From Lentzea albida (lineage in GTDB: Bacteria > Actinomycetota > Actinomycetes > Mycobacteriales > Pseudonocardiaceae): a stretch of 64,000 bases of DNA. This document shows, piece by piece, positions 22,877 through 31,494 of the stretch. Below the pieces are notes generated by a model that was not told where the DNA came from, did not search any database, and saw nothing but the letters and a program-made list of their open reading frames with translations. A program made the translations under genes and the position numbers. Position 1 is the stretch's first letter. Each line of letters starts with the position of its first letter. The stretch covers positions 310,001-374,000 of the forward strand of contig NZ_FOFV01000008.1 of NCBI RefSeq assembly GCF_900111005.1, given 5' to 3'.

Positions 22877-23334
22877 GCTCTCGTTCTCTTGCGGAACGTG
22901 CGCGCCTTCTCGCGGTTGCCGCACACCTGCATCGAGCACCAGGTGCGTGAGCGGTTGCGGGAACGGTCGAAGAACGCGCGTTGGCAATCGTCGGCCGGAC
23001 AGATCTTGAAGCGTTCCCACGAGCCCAGCACCGCGAGGCGGGCCGACGCGGCGAGCACCGCGCCGAGCGCGTCCGAGCTCGACAGCACCGGGACGCCGTC
23101 GGTCAGCTCGATGTGCACGACACCCGCTGCCGTCTGAGGTCCCGAGGACCCCTCGATGGACGACCGCAGTGCCGCACGAGCGGCGCGCGCCTGCGCGATT
23201 TCGCTGCTCCGCCCGAGGCCGCGCTCGGCTACCCACGCGCGCCAGGAGGCTTCACTGTCCAGTACGTGTCGAGTGTTCAGGAAGTCGAGCAGCAGCTCGA
23301 CGTCGTGATCCCAGCCGACAGTCAGACCAGTCAC
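22849..23334 (-). CDS. CGNR zinc-finger transcription factor-like protein
   Basis: A 161-residue protein with the ABATE/DUF1470 N-terminal domain (HDVELLLDFLNTRH) and a C-terminal zinc finger FKICPADDCQRAFFDRSRN followed by WCSMQVCGNREKARTFRKR, containing the family's CGNR box and four cysteines. Such proteins are thought to bind DNA or RNA as stress-linked regulators. GTG start. It is divergent from the PadR gene, sharing an 85-base promoter region, and convergent with the DUF445 gene (28-base overlap). Confidence 0.88.
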   Translation of the reverse strand: MTGLTVGWDHDVELLLDFLNTRHVLDSEASWRAWVAERGLGRSSEIAQARAARAALRSSIEGSSGPQTAAGVVHIELTDGVPVLSSSDALGAVLAASARLAVLGSWERFKICPADDCQRAFFDRSRNRSRTWCSMQVCGNREKARTFRKRTRAQNSTLATV

Positions 23335-23390
23335 CCCACCACTGTAGGCGCCACGGCGGTCGCCGTCAGGCCGTCCGAGGAATGCACTCG

Positions 23391-23410
23391 GTGTATACAT
23401 GGTGTGTATA
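23391..23410. promoter_or_regulatory. GTGTATA direct repeats upstream of padR, candidate PadR operator
   Basis: GTGTATACATGGTGTGTATA contains two GTGTATA words 13 bases apart and a TGTATACA palindrome, ten bases before the PadR ATG. PadR repressors commonly regulate their own operon, so this is a likely site, shared with the divergent CGNR gene. Confidence 0.5.
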
Positions 23411-23419
23411 GTGCTCCTC

Positions 23420-23944
23420 ATGTCGATCGGACACGCACTGTTGGGGCTGCTAGAAGGCGGTCCAAGGCACGGGTACGACCTGAAGCGCGCCTATGACGAG
23501 CGTTTCGGGCAGGACCGGCCGTTGCACTACGGACAGGTGTATTCGACCCTGTCGAGGTTGCTGAAGAACGGCCTCGTGAGCGAGGCCGGCGTCGAGGCGG
23601 GGGACGGTCCGGAGCGCAAGCGGTACGCGATCACGGACGCCGGGGTCACCGACGTGGAGCGCTGGCTCGGCACGCCGGAGAAGCCCGAGCCGTACCTGCA
23701 GAACACGCTCTACGCGAAGGTCGTGCTGGCCCTGCTGTCCGGCCGCAGCGCGACCGAGGTGCTCGACACCCAGCGCGCGGCGCACCTGCGGGCCATGCGC
23801 GACCTCACCAGGCGCAAGGTGGACGGCGACCTCGCCGACCAGCTGATCTGCGACTTCGCCCTGTTCCACCTCGAAGCCGACCTGCGGTGGCTCGAGCTGA
23901 CCGCGGCACGCCTGGACGCACTCGCCGAGGAGGTGGCCCGATGA
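23420..23944 (+). CDS. PadR-family repressor
   Basis: A 174-residue PadR protein: the winged HTH (residues 1-80) reads ALLGLLEGGPRHGYDLKRAY and YGQVYSTLSRLLKNGLVSEA, with the typical basic wing KRYAITDAG, then a C-terminal dimerisation helix pair. PadR proteins repress adjacent efflux or detoxification genes and respond to small aromatic ligands. It overlaps the ABC ATPase gene by four bases (ATGA), so it is the first gene of a three-gene efflux operon. Confidence 0.92.
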   Translation: MSIGHALLGLLEGGPRHGYDLKRAYDERFGQDRPLHYGQVYSTLSRLLKNGLVSEAGVEAGDGPERKRYAITDAGVTDVERWLGTPEKPEPYLQNTLYAKVVLALLSGRSATEVLDTQRAAHLRAMRDLTRRKVDGDLADQLICDFALFHLEADLRWLELTAARLDALAEEVAR

Positions 23945-24618
23945 CGACGCTGCTGTCCGCCGAGGGCCTGCACAAGTCGTTCGGGAAGACGAGCGCGCTG
24001 GACGGCGCCGGCATCGCGATCCGCGAGGGCGAGGTCGTCGCGATCATGGGCCCGTCCGGGTCCGGCAAGTCGACCCTGCTGCACTGCCTCGCGGGCATCC
24101 TCCCGCCGGACTCGGGCACGGTCACTTATCGCGGCCAGGACCTGACCGCGATGACGGACAACGCCCGCAGCGAGCTGCGCAGGACCGAGTTCGGGTTCGT
24201 CTTCCAGTTCGGCCAGCTCGTGCCGGAACTGACGTGCCTGGAGAACGTGGCTCTCCCGCTGCGGCTCAGCGGCATGAAGCGCAAGGACGCCGAACGCGCC
24301 TCCCGCGACTGGATGGAGAGGCTCGAGGTCGACACCGTCGCGGACCAGCGTCCCGGCGAGACCTCCGGTGGTCAGGGCCAACGCGTCGCGGTCGCCCGTG
24401 CGCTGGTCACGGCGCCGAAGGTGGTCTTCGCCGACGAACCCACGGGTGCGCTCGACTCGCTGAACGGCGAACGGGTCATGCACCTGCTCACGACCGCGGC
24501 CAGGGAGACCGGCGCGGCCGTCGTCCTCGTGACGCACGAGGCGCGGGTCGCCGCCTACTCCGACCGCGAGGTCGTGGTGCGCGACGGCCGTTCGCGGGAC
24601 GTGGAGTTCGTCAGGTGA
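23941..24618 (+). CDS. ABC transporter ATPase (MacB/LolD type)
   Basis: A 225-residue nucleotide-binding protein with Walker A GPSGSGKST (residues 37-45), Q-loop QFGQLV, signature TSGGQGQR and Walker B VVFADEP. The layout matches ATPases that pair with FtsX-like permeases. The GTGA overlap with the next gene shows translational coupling to the permease. It would power export of a peptide, lipid or drug, not classical import. Confidence 0.93.
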   Translation: MTTLLSAEGLHKSFGKTSALDGAGIAIREGEVVAIMGPSGSGKSTLLHCLAGILPPDSGTVTYRGQDLTAMTDNARSELRRTEFGFVFQFGQLVPELTCLENVALPLRLSGMKRKDAERASRDWMERLEVDTVADQRPGETSGGQGQRVAVARALVTAPKVVFADEPTGALDSLNGERVMHLLTTAARETGAAVVLVTHEARVAAYSDREVVVRDGRSRDVEFVR

Positions 24619-26852
24619 GGCGCGTGCTGAGCGATCTCGCCCTGGGGGTCCGGCTGGCTGTCGGGGGCAGCCGGAAGTCCTGGGTGAGGCTCGCGCTCCA
24701 AGGGGCCGGCATCGGCATGTGCGTGGCGGTGCTGCTCCTCGCGGCGTCGATCCCGACCGCCTTCGGCAACCGCGACCTGCGCGACGACGCCCGCGAGGTC
24801 GTGGAGGAGGGCACAGGGCCCGCACCGCTGCTGGTGGAGAACGGATCGGTCGCGTTCCGGTCCGACTACGTCAGGGGCGAGTACGTGCGGGCGCTCGTGT
24901 CGGACGCGCCCAAGCCACCCGGCGTCGACCGCCTGCCGGGCGACGGCGAGATCATCGTGTCGCCGCACCTCGCGGACCTGCTGGCGAGCCCCGAGGGCGT
25001 ACTGCTGCGGCCGAGGTTCCCCCAGAAGGTGATCGGCACGTTCGCCCCGGAGGGCATGGACGGGCCGCTCGACCTGCGGTTCCTCGCGGGGGACGCGACG
25101 ATCCAGCCGAACGACGGCAACCAGGCCCACGGGTTCGGCAAGGAGGGCAGCGGCGGCGGGCTGCCGACGGTCCTGCTGATGCTGAGCATCGTCGGCGCGG
25201 TCGTGCTGCTGTTCCCCGTGCTGGTGTTCGTGAGCGTCGCGACCAGGCTGGCGGCGGCTCAGCGCGACCGCCGCCTGGCCGCCCTGCGGCTGGTCGGAGC
25301 GGGTGCGTCCCGGGTCAGGCTGATCGCCTCCGGGGAGGCGCTGGCCGGCGCGGTGGTGGGACTCCTCATCGGGTTCGGGCTGATGTTCGCCATCAGGCCG
25401 CTCGCCGACGACATCCCGCTGCCCGAGGTCGCGACGTTCCCGAGCGACCTCACCCCGACTCTGCCGCTGACGCTCGTCGTGATCGTCTCCGTGCCGGTCC
25501 TGGCGGTGCTGACCTCGGTGTTCGCCATGCGGCGGACGATCGTCGAACCGCTCGGCGTCGTGCGCGAGCAGAAGCCGGTCCGGCGCAGGCTGTGGTGGCG
25601 GGTCATCCCCGCGCTGGGCGGCGTGGCGCTGCTGGGGAGCCAGGCCGGCAAGTTCGCGAACGGGAGCAAGGCCGAGTCGTGGCCGGTCATCGGCGGTGTC
25701 GTCCTGCTCATGTTCGCGGTGCCCGCGTTGCTGCCGTGGCTCGTCGAACGGGTCGTCCACCAGGTGCGCGGCGCCACGCCCGCGTTGCAACTGGCCGTGC
25801 GCCGGTTGCAGCTCGACGCGGGCACGGCGGCCAGGGTCGTCGGCGGGGTGGCGGTGGTGCTCGCGGGCACCGTGACGCTGCAGATGACCCTGGCGAGCGT
25901 CGAGAACGAGGTGAGGGCCGAGGACCAGCGGGAGCGGGACAACCCCTCCCTCTCCGTCACGGTGAACGAGACCACCCCTCTGCCGGAACTGCCGGGCGTG
26001 CTGGCCGGGACGCAGGGTGTCCGCCGGGTGGAGACCTTGCGGAGCACGTACGCGACGACGCAGGACAACGACCACACCTCCGTCTCGGTGGGGACGTGCG
26101 CCGCGCTGGAACTGGTGGTGCGCATCGCGGACTGCGCGGACGGCAGGACCTACCTGGTGCCGTCCGGCAACGGCGTCGGCGACCCGAAGGCCGGTGACAC
26201 CCTCACCTTCGCGAAGACCGGTGGGACGTGGACGGTGCCCGCGGTGGAGCGCGCGAACGGCAACGTCTTCGGCCTCTACGCCACTCCGGCCGCCGCCGCG
26301 GGCCTCGACCTGACCGGCTCGCACACCGAGCTCCAGGCGGAGGTGGACACCTCGCGGCCGGACGTCGTGGAGCACGTGCGCAACGCCCTCGCGCCCTACT
26401 CGTGGCGGGTGCACACGATCTTCTACGGCGAGGACAGCACCTCCGAGATCGAGCAGGTGTTCCTCGCGGTGCGCAGGGCGCTCTACGCGGCCGCGCTGCT
26501 CACGTTGCTGCTCGCGGGCGCGTCACTGCTGGTCGTGGGCATGGAGCAGGTGCGGGAACGACGGCGCCCGCTCGCCGCGATGGCGGCCAGTGGCGTGCCG
26601 CGCCGCACGCTCGCGTTGTCGCTGGTGTGGCAGAACGGGATCCCGCTGGTGATCTCGACGGTCGTGTCGGTCGGCACCGGGATCCTGCTCGGCGTGCTCG
26701 TGACGAAGGCGTTCGACGCCGAGGTCCACTACGACTGGACAGGCATCGGCGTCGTCACCGGCATCTCGGTGGGTCTGGTCCTGCTGGTCACTGCTCTGAC
26801 GTTGCCCTCGCTGAGAAGGGCGACCGGAGCACTTGGCCTGCGGACCGAGTAG
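24615..26852 (+). CDS. FtsX-like ABC permease
   Basis: A 745-residue membrane protein with the arrangement of actinobacterial FtsX-type permeases: an N-terminal helix (LALQGAGIGMCVAVLLLAAS), a large extracellular region, three helices around residues 190-310, a second extracellular domain and a C-terminal triple-helix block (from about residue 620). The FtsX core TRLAAAQRDRRLAALRLVGA and its counterpart EQVRERRRPLAAMAASG are present twice, as expected. With the ATPase it should form an exporter or mechanotransmission complex; the cargo is unknown. GTG start at the overlap; a GTG three codons on is an alternative. The last 65 bases overlap the convergent NACHT gene. Confidence 0.9.
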   Translation: MRRVLSDLALGVRLAVGGSRKSWVRLALQGAGIGMCVAVLLLAASIPTAFGNRDLRDDAREVVEEGTGPAPLLVENGSVAFRSDYVRGEYVRALVSDAPKPPGVDRLPGDGEIIVSPHLADLLASPEGVLLRPRFPQKVIGTFAPEGMDGPLDLRFLAGDATIQPNDGNQAHGFGKEGSGGGLPTVLLMLSIVGAVVLLFPVLVFVSVATRLAAAQRDRRLAALRLVGAGASRVRLIASGEALAGAVVGLLIGFGLMFAIRPLADDIPLPEVATFPSDLTPTLPLTLVVIVSVPVLAVLTSVFAMRRTIVEPLGVVREQKPVRRRLWWRVIPALGGVALLGSQAGKFANGSKAESWPVIGGVVLLMFAVPALLPWLVERVVHQVRGATPALQLAVRRLQLDAGTAARVVGGVAVVLAGTVTLQMTLASVENEVRAEDQRERDNPSLSVTVNETTPLPELPGVLAGTQGVRRVETLRSTYATTQDNDHTSVSVGTCAALELVVRIADCADGRTYLVPSGNGVGDPKAGDTLTFAKTGGTWTVPAVERANGNVFGLYATPAAAAGLDLTGSHTELQAEVDTSRPDVVEHVRNALAPYSWRVHTIFYGEDSTSEIEQVFLAVRRALYAAALLTLLLAGASLLVVGMEQVRERRRPLAAMAASGVPRRTLALSLVWQNGIPLVISTVVSVGTGILLGVLVTKAFDAEVHYDWTGIGVVTGISVGLVLLVTALTLPSLRRATGALGLRTE

Positions 26853-28812
26853 TGACCTCGTGCTCTGCCAGGCGGTCCTGCACCAGCCCGTGCCGGAACT
26901 GGTAGCAGGCCCCCGCCCGGCAGAGCACGCCGAGCTTGCGCGCGTCTTCCAAGAACACCATCAGCTCCCACGGCAGCTTCCCGCGCAGCGCCAGCCAGAT
27001 CCGCGCGACGGTGAACCACCACCAGCGCAGGTGCAGCACCGCGAGCGCGAAGCCGAGCATCAGGCCGGACGCGAGTCCCAACCCGACCATCCCGGTCTGG
27101 GCCGGGCCGAACACGAGCGCGGCCGCCGAGCCGAACACCACGGCCAGCACGAGAGAACCCGTCCACACCGCGATCCGGTCGCGCGCCATCGTCCATTGAG
27201 GACTGGAGGCCTGGGACAGCTCGGCGGCGCTCGACAACGCGAACCGCAGCGCGATCGCCACGGCGAGCCCGAGGCCGACCACGAGGCCGGCGGAAAGTCC
27301 GTACAGGGCACCGAAGACGAGCCCGGCGGCGAGGCCGAGCACACCGGGCACCAGCAGCAGGCTGCGCCAGATCCCCAGCCGTGGCTTGGTCTTGCGCTCC
27401 TGCGACGCGGTGAGCGCGGCCGCTCCGACGCCGATGCCTGCGACCAGTCCGGTGATCGGCGCCAGCTTCGGCGTGATCGAGTACGCCATCAGCCAGCCGA
27501 CGCCGAAGCCGCCGATGGCGCCCAGCACCAGTGCCCCGAGCACCGCGAGCCACGTGCTGCCGACCGACCGGCGCAGCTCCCACCAGGCCAGTTCGCGGAT
27601 GCCCCGGTCGCGCATCTCGTGGGCCAGGAACTCGAGCCACTTGCGCGCCCTGTCCCGCGGCCAGACCTGCGAGGCCTTGGCGTGGTGCGCGAACGCCCTG
27701 TTGCCGAACGCCCGCGACACCAGTTCGTCGCAGAGGTGGTCGGAGATCGCCCGCGCGTCCGGGAAGCGGCCCCGGTCGAGCAGTTCGGTCGGTTCGGCCT
27801 CGCTGTCCGCGTAGACCATGCTGGCCAGCCACATCGTGAGCGGCGTGGAGAGCGCGTCCGCGAGCCTGCCGTCCGGTTCCTCGCGCAGCTGGATGAACAC
27901 CGGCTCCCAGCGGGCCGCGCCCCAGCTGTCGGCGCTCGCCCGCAGGTAGGCGGCGACCTCGTCCAGGTCGAGCGGGGTCAGTTCGACGACGTCCGCGCCC
28001 GGCAGCGGCCCGGCGAGGTGGACGGCCTGCGCGAACTCGTCGGTGCGGCAGGTCAGCACCAGTGGCCGGTTCCCGAACGCCTTCGCGATCCGGGTGAGGG
28101 CGTCCGCGCGCTGGTGCGCGGGGATGTCGTCGAGGCCGTCGAGGATCGGCAGGACCAGGTGCTGCTCGACCAGCAGATCACCGGCGTAGCTGCCGTACAG
28201 CTCGGTGTTGCGCAACGCCGGGTGGTCCTCGTACAGCCTGCGCGTGAGCCACGTGCGGACGTCCTCGACCGCCGGGTTCCACGTCGACAGCGGCAGCAGC
28301 ACCGGGACCATGCCGCCGTCGTAGCGGTCCAGCAAGCCGCACGTCAGCAGCATCGCGACCGTCGACTTGCCGCTGCCGGCCTCGCCGATGACCACCATGC
28401 GGTGGTTGAGCTGCCGTTCGAACGCGCCCACCACGGCGTCGCTGCGTCCGGGCGGCGCGTCCGGCTCGTCGCTCACGTCCAGCTCGGGCGCGACCCAGTG
28501 CAGGTCGAGCACGTCCGGGTCGGTGAGGCCGCGGGAGCGGACCTCCTCGTTCCACTGCGCCTGCAGGCCGACGGCGAGCGCGCGGCACGCCGCGTCGAGG
28601 TGCTCGTCGCTGCTCAGTTCGGCGTTGTGCCTGCGGCGGACCCACGGGTCGAGCAGAGCCAGCAAGCCCAGGAACGCCAGCGCGAGCACGACCAGCCACA
28701 GGTGCGGGTTGATGCCGTGGTCGGTGACGAACAGCCCGGCCGCGGTGAGCAGCGCGGTCAGCACGCAGCCGGTCAGCAACGCCTGCTGACGGAATCTGGA
28801 CATGCGACGAAT
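26788..28812 (-). CDS. Membrane NACHT-type NTPase
   Basis: A 674-residue protein. Residues 13-56 form two transmembrane helices; the NACHT-type NTPase follows with Walker A VVIGEAGSGKST (residues 141-152), Walker B LVLPILDGLDD (220-230) and sensor LVLTCRTDEF. Residues about 420-600 hold around eight more transmembrane helices, and the C-terminus (residues 625-650) has the pattern LCRAGACYQFRHGLVQDRLAEH typical of actinobacterial NACHT proteins. STAND NTPases act as ligand-triggered switches; in several bacteria they mediate antiphage defence or programmed death, but no effector domain is recognisable here. Start ATG 28812 or 28803. Convergent overlap with the FtsX gene. Confidence 0.85.
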   Translation of the reverse strand: MRRMSRFRQQALLTGCVLTALLTAAGLFVTDHGINPHLWLVVLALAFLGLLALLDPWVRRRHNAELSSDEHLDAACRALAVGLQAQWNEEVRSRGLTDPDVLDLHWVAPELDVSDEPDAPPGRSDAVVGAFERQLNHRMVVIGEAGSGKSTVAMLLTCGLLDRYDGGMVPVLLPLSTWNPAVEDVRTWLTRRLYEDHPALRNTELYGSYAGDLLVEQHLVLPILDGLDDIPAHQRADALTRIAKAFGNRPLVLTCRTDEFAQAVHLAGPLPGADVVELTPLDLDEVAAYLRASADSWGAARWEPVFIQLREEPDGRLADALSTPLTMWLASMVYADSEAEPTELLDRGRFPDARAISDHLCDELVSRAFGNRAFAHHAKASQVWPRDRARKWLEFLAHEMRDRGIRELAWWELRRSVGSTWLAVLGALVLGAIGGFGVGWLMAYSITPKLAPITGLVAGIGVGAAALTASQERKTKPRLGIWRSLLLVPGVLGLAAGLVFGALYGLSAGLVVGLGLAVAIALRFALSSAAELSQASSPQWTMARDRIAVWTGSLVLAVVFGSAAALVFGPAQTGMVGLGLASGLMLGFALAVLHLRWWWFTVARIWLALRGKLPWELMVFLEDARKLGVLCRAGACYQFRHGLVQDRLAEHEVTTRSAGQVLRSPFSARATSEQ

Positions 28813-28875
28813 CATGACGCACCGCATCCGCCCGGGGTCGATTCAGTGACCCGTGTCGTGACGTTCAGTTGTTGA

Positions 28876-29940
28876 TCACAGGTGCCAGCTCCGGCCGCCG
28901 AGGGTCAGGTGCTGACCGTCGGTCCCGATGCTGACGCCGAACTGGCCTCGGCGGGGTTCGCCCAGGTCACGCCATTCGTCGAAGGCGGCTTCCACGAGGT
29001 CCCACAGCCGGCGGGGGCCGCCCTGGTCGACGTGCGAGCCGCGGTGGTGCACCCACGATCCGTCCGAATGGGCCAACCGGTCCGGCCCCGGGACGACGTC
29101 CGGCAGGGCGGTGCCCGCGAAGAACTCGAACGGGTTCGCCGGGGTGAGCACCGTGAACGGCAGAGTGGTGGTGCGGCGGTCGGACCCGCCCGCCTCGGCG
29201 AGCGCCGGCGTCAGGGCGTGCGCGCGCAACGGCATGAAGCGCCCGTCCTCGGGGAGCACGCGGCCTTCGCCGGTCCCGTCGCCGTTGGACGTGATCAGCA
29301 CCAGCCCCGCGCCGAGCGGCCGGTGCAACGTCGTCACGACCAGACCGCCCGGCCGCGTCTGCTCCAGCCAGGCGGGCGGGACGGTCGAGACGGAGCAGGT
29401 GGCGAGCACTCGGTCGTACGGAGCGCGCTCCGGGTGGCCGAGCGCGCCGTCACCCGTCACGCAGGCGGGGAAGAAACCGTTGTCGTGCAGTCGTTCCTGC
29501 GCGCGCCGGGAGACGAACGGGTCGACGTCGATCGTGGTGACCCGGTCCGACCCCAGTGCGTGGCACAGGAGCGCGGCGTTGTAGCCCGTTCCGGTGCCGA
29601 CCTCGAGGACCGTCTGTCCGGTGTGGACGTCCAGTGCCTCCAGCATGATCGCCATGATCGTGGGCATGCTCGACGAGGAGGTCGGTGTGCCACCGGTCAC
29701 CGCGTCGTCGCCGTCGAACTGGGTGACCCAGGCGTCGTCGGCGTAGACGAGTTCGAGCCACCCGGGATCGCCCGAGGCGACGCGCTCCCAGTCTCCGCTC
29801 GGCAGCAGGCGGTAGAAGTGCGGCAGGAACCCGTGCCGGGGAACGGCGCGAAAAGCCTTGTGCCACCGGGGATCGCGCAGCACTCCAGTGCCGAGCAGGT
29901 GGTCCGCCAACTCGGCGCGCAGGGCTCCGGCGTCGTCCAT
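28876..29940 (-). CDS. PCMT-like (protein-L-isoaspartate O-methyltransferase family) methyltransferase
   Basis: A 354-residue protein. Residues 80-250 match the PCMT fold: GTPTSSSSMPTIMAIMLEAL, the SAM loop VLEVGTGTGYNAALL, and YDRVLATCSVSTVPPAWLEQ. The C-terminal 110 residues are a tail seen in actinobacterial PCMT-like proteins associated with RiPP (FxLD or lanthipeptide) modification, and the same proteins also occur alone. No precursor peptide or lanthionine enzyme is adjacent, so a repair or unknown methylation role is equally likely. ATG start with GGGGGTGAC upstream. Divergent from the XRE-HbhA-like block. Confidence 0.8.
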   Translation of the reverse strand: MDDAGALRAELADHLLGTGVLRDPRWHKAFRAVPRHGFLPHFYRLLPSGDWERVASGDPGWLELVYADDAWVTQFDGDDAVTGGTPTSSSSMPTIMAIMLEALDVHTGQTVLEVGTGTGYNAALLCHALGSDRVTTIDVDPFVSRRAQERLHDNGFFPACVTGDGALGHPERAPYDRVLATCSVSTVPPAWLEQTRPGGLVVTTLHRPLGAGLVLITSNGDGTGEGRVLPEDGRFMPLRAHALTPALAEAGGSDRRTTTLPFTVLTPANPFEFFAGTALPDVVPGPDRLAHSDGSWVHHRGSHVDQGGPRRLWDLVEAAFDEWRDLGEPRRGQFGVSIGTDGQHLTLGGRSWHL

Positions 29941-29982
29941 GTCACCCCCACGGTATCGCTGTGGCGGAGCCCACGCAGCGAT

Positions 29983-30011
29983 TGCTAGCAGCGTGCTTGC
30001 AACTGCTAGCA
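29983..30011. promoter_or_regulatory. Two TGCTAGCA palindromes, two helical turns apart
   Basis: TGCTAGCA occurs at 29983-29990 and 30004-30011, centre to centre 21 bp. This spacing lets two dimers bind one face of the helix. They lie between the divergent PCMT-like gene and the XRE regulator, suggesting an operator of the XRE protein. Confidence 0.55.
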
Positions 30012-30057
30012 CTCGTCGCTAACGTGGTTGTTGGCACGAGGAACGGGAGCGGGAACA

Positions 30058-30435
30058 GTGGACAAGTCCATCGACAAAGCAGTCGCGGACCTCGGCCGCA
30101 ACATCGGTGAGTACATCCGCGAGCAGCGCAACTCCGCCAAGATCTCCTTGCGGGAGTTGGCGAAGCAGGCGGGTGTGTCGAACCCCTACCTCAGCCAGAT
30201 CGAGCGGGGACTGCGCAAGCCCAGTGCGGAGATCCTGCAGCAGATCGCCAAGGGGCTGCGCATCTCGGCCGAAGTGCTCTACGTCGAGGCCGGGATCCTC
30301 CAGCAGCGCGAAGGCGGTGCGTTGGCGGACGCCATCGTCGCCGCGACCGATCTGACCGAGCGGCAGAAGCAGGTGCTGCTCGACGTCTACGAATCTTTCA
30401 GGCGGGAGAACGCCGCCAAACAACAGGAGGACTGA
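30058..30435 (+). CDS. XRE-family HTH regulator (Rv0474-like)
   Basis: A 125-residue protein with a standard XRE helix-turn-helix (residues 17-71: LGRNIGEYIREQRNSAKISL, then LAKQAGVSNPYLSQIERGLR) and a short helical C-terminus (LTERQKQVLLDVYESF). It is followed at once by the HbhA-like gene and a DUF2516 gene, the same order as Rv0474-Rv0475-Rv0476 in M. tuberculosis. It probably regulates itself and the downstream gene via the TGCTAGCA sites. GTG start with GGGAGC upstream. Confidence 0.88.
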   Translation: MDKSIDKAVADLGRNIGEYIREQRNSAKISLRELAKQAGVSNPYLSQIERGLRKPSAEILQQIAKGLRISAEVLYVEAGILQQREGGALADAIVAATDLTERQKQVLLDVYESFRRENAAKQQED

Positions 30436-30440
30436 TCTCC

Positions 30441-31100
30441 ATGCCGAAGCTGACCCAGGACGACGTTCGCAAGGGTGCCGAGCAGGCCGCCCACGCCGCC
30501 CGCCAGGCGCTGCTCGCCGCGCTCGGTGCCGGTGACCTCGCCGCCAAGGCCGTGGTCGAGGCGCTGGGCAAGGCCAAGGAGCGCGCCGACGAGGCCCGCA
30601 GCCAGGCCGTCGACATCCCGAACGAGCTCAAGGACCTGCGCGAGAAGCTGCAGCCGGCCGAGCTGAAGAAGCTCGTCGACGCCTACACCGCCTCCGCGGT
30701 GAACCTGTACACCTACCTCGCCGACCAGGGCGAGCAGACGCTGGAGCAGATCAAGGCCCAGCCGCAGGTCAAGCAGGCCGTGGAGCAGGTCGAGCAGGCC
30801 GTCGAGGCCGCGCAGAAGCGCGCCGAGTCCGCCGCCGCCGACGCCAAGGTCCTCGCGGACGACGTGCTCGGCAAGGTGACCCGCCGCACCCGTTCGGTCG
30901 GCGAGAAGGTCGCCAACGAGGTCGAGGACGCGGCCGAGAAGCTGGCCGAGGAGATCGTCGAGGTCGGTGGCGAGGCCGCGCACGAGGTGCGCAGCACCGC
31001 CCGCAAGACCGCGAACCGCACCGCGCCGCGCAAGCCGGCGACCACGACCCGCAGCACCACCACCGCTGCGAAGAAGACCACGCCGAACACCACCAAGTGA
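30441..31100 (+). CDS. HbhA-like alanine/lysine-rich coiled-coil protein
   Basis: A 219-residue protein that is helical throughout (residues 5-175, alanine-rich coiled coil), followed by a lysine/arginine/threonine-rich tail ([19 protein letters not shown], then AAKKTTP). This is the plan of mycobacterial heparin-binding hemagglutinin HbhA, whose basic tail binds sulphated glycans and which also associates with lipid bodies. Synteny with Rv0474-Rv0476 supports orthology. A surface or chromosome-associated role here is not shown. The gene starts five bases after the XRE stop; a strong hairpin terminator follows. Confidence 0.75.
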   Translation: MPKLTQDDVRKGAEQAAHAARQALLAALGAGDLAAKAVVEALGKAKERADEARSQAVDIPNELKDLREKLQPAELKKLVDAYTASAVNLYTYLADQGEQTLEQIKAQPQVKQAVEQVEQAVEAAQKRAESAAADAKVLADDVLGKVTRRTRSVGEKVANEVEDAAEKLAEEIVEVGGEAAHEVRSTARKTANRTAPRKPATTTRSTTTAAKKTTPNTTK

Positions 31101-31116
31101 GTCGCTGAGGTCTGAG

Positions 31117-31148
31117 GAGGGGAGCGGCCTGACCGGGCCGCTCCCCTC
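31117..31148 (+). terminator. Terminator after the HbhA-like gene
   Basis: GAGGGGAGCGGCC and GGCCGCTCCCCTC form a perfect 13-pair stem with a six-base loop, followed by TTCG. It lies 17 bases past the stop. Confidence 0.85.
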
Positions 31149-31176
31149 TTCGCGTACCGGCACGTAGGCTGGCCCT

Positions 31177-31494
31177 GTGTTCTACCTGCCGGTCATCAGC
31201 ATCTGGAACCTCGACGGCATCGTCTACTTCCTTGCCGACGTGGGGTTCAGCATCTTCGGCCTGTTCGCGTTCTTCCACGTCCTGAGCCAGCGGGTCGACG
31301 CGTTCACCGCGATCGAGCGCATGACCAAGCCCGCCTGGCTGGGGATCACCGGCGGTGGCGCCGCGGCCCTGCTGCTGTTCAGGCCCGGCGACGTCGGCGC
31401 GATCTTCTGGTTGGCCGGCCTCGTCGCGGTGCTCGTCTACATGGTGGACGTGCGCCCGAAGCTGATCGAGGTCCAGCGCGGCCCGCGTTGGTGA
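31177..31494 (+). CDS. DUF2516 family membrane protein (Rv0476-like)
   Basis: A 105-residue protein with three hydrophobic helices (residues 14-34, 50-68 and 72-88) and the DUF2516 pattern FHVLSQRVDAFTAIERMTKPAWLG. Its place after an HbhA-like gene repeats the mycobacterial order. Function unknown. GTG start, 28 bases after the terminator. It overlaps the next gene by four bases (GTGA), so the hydrolase is translationally coupled. Confidence 0.85.
   Translation: MFYLPVISIWNLDGIVYFLADVGFSIFGLFAFFHVLSQRVDAFTAIERMTKPAWLGITGGGAAALLLFRPGDVGAIFWLAGLVAVLVYMVDVRPKLIEVQRGPRW

Noticed and set aside
21599..23236. A 545-codon minus-strand frame opposite the DUF445 gene
   Set aside because: Shadow of the DUF445 gene; no domain recognisable and low-complexity.
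24555..26414. A 619-codon minus-strand frame opposite the FtsX permease
   Set aside because: Arginine- and histidine-rich shadow; the plus-strand permease is well supported.
28876..29940. A RiPP cluster around the PCMT-like methyltransferase
   Set aside because: No precursor peptide, dehydratase, cyclase or radical SAM gene lies next to it.
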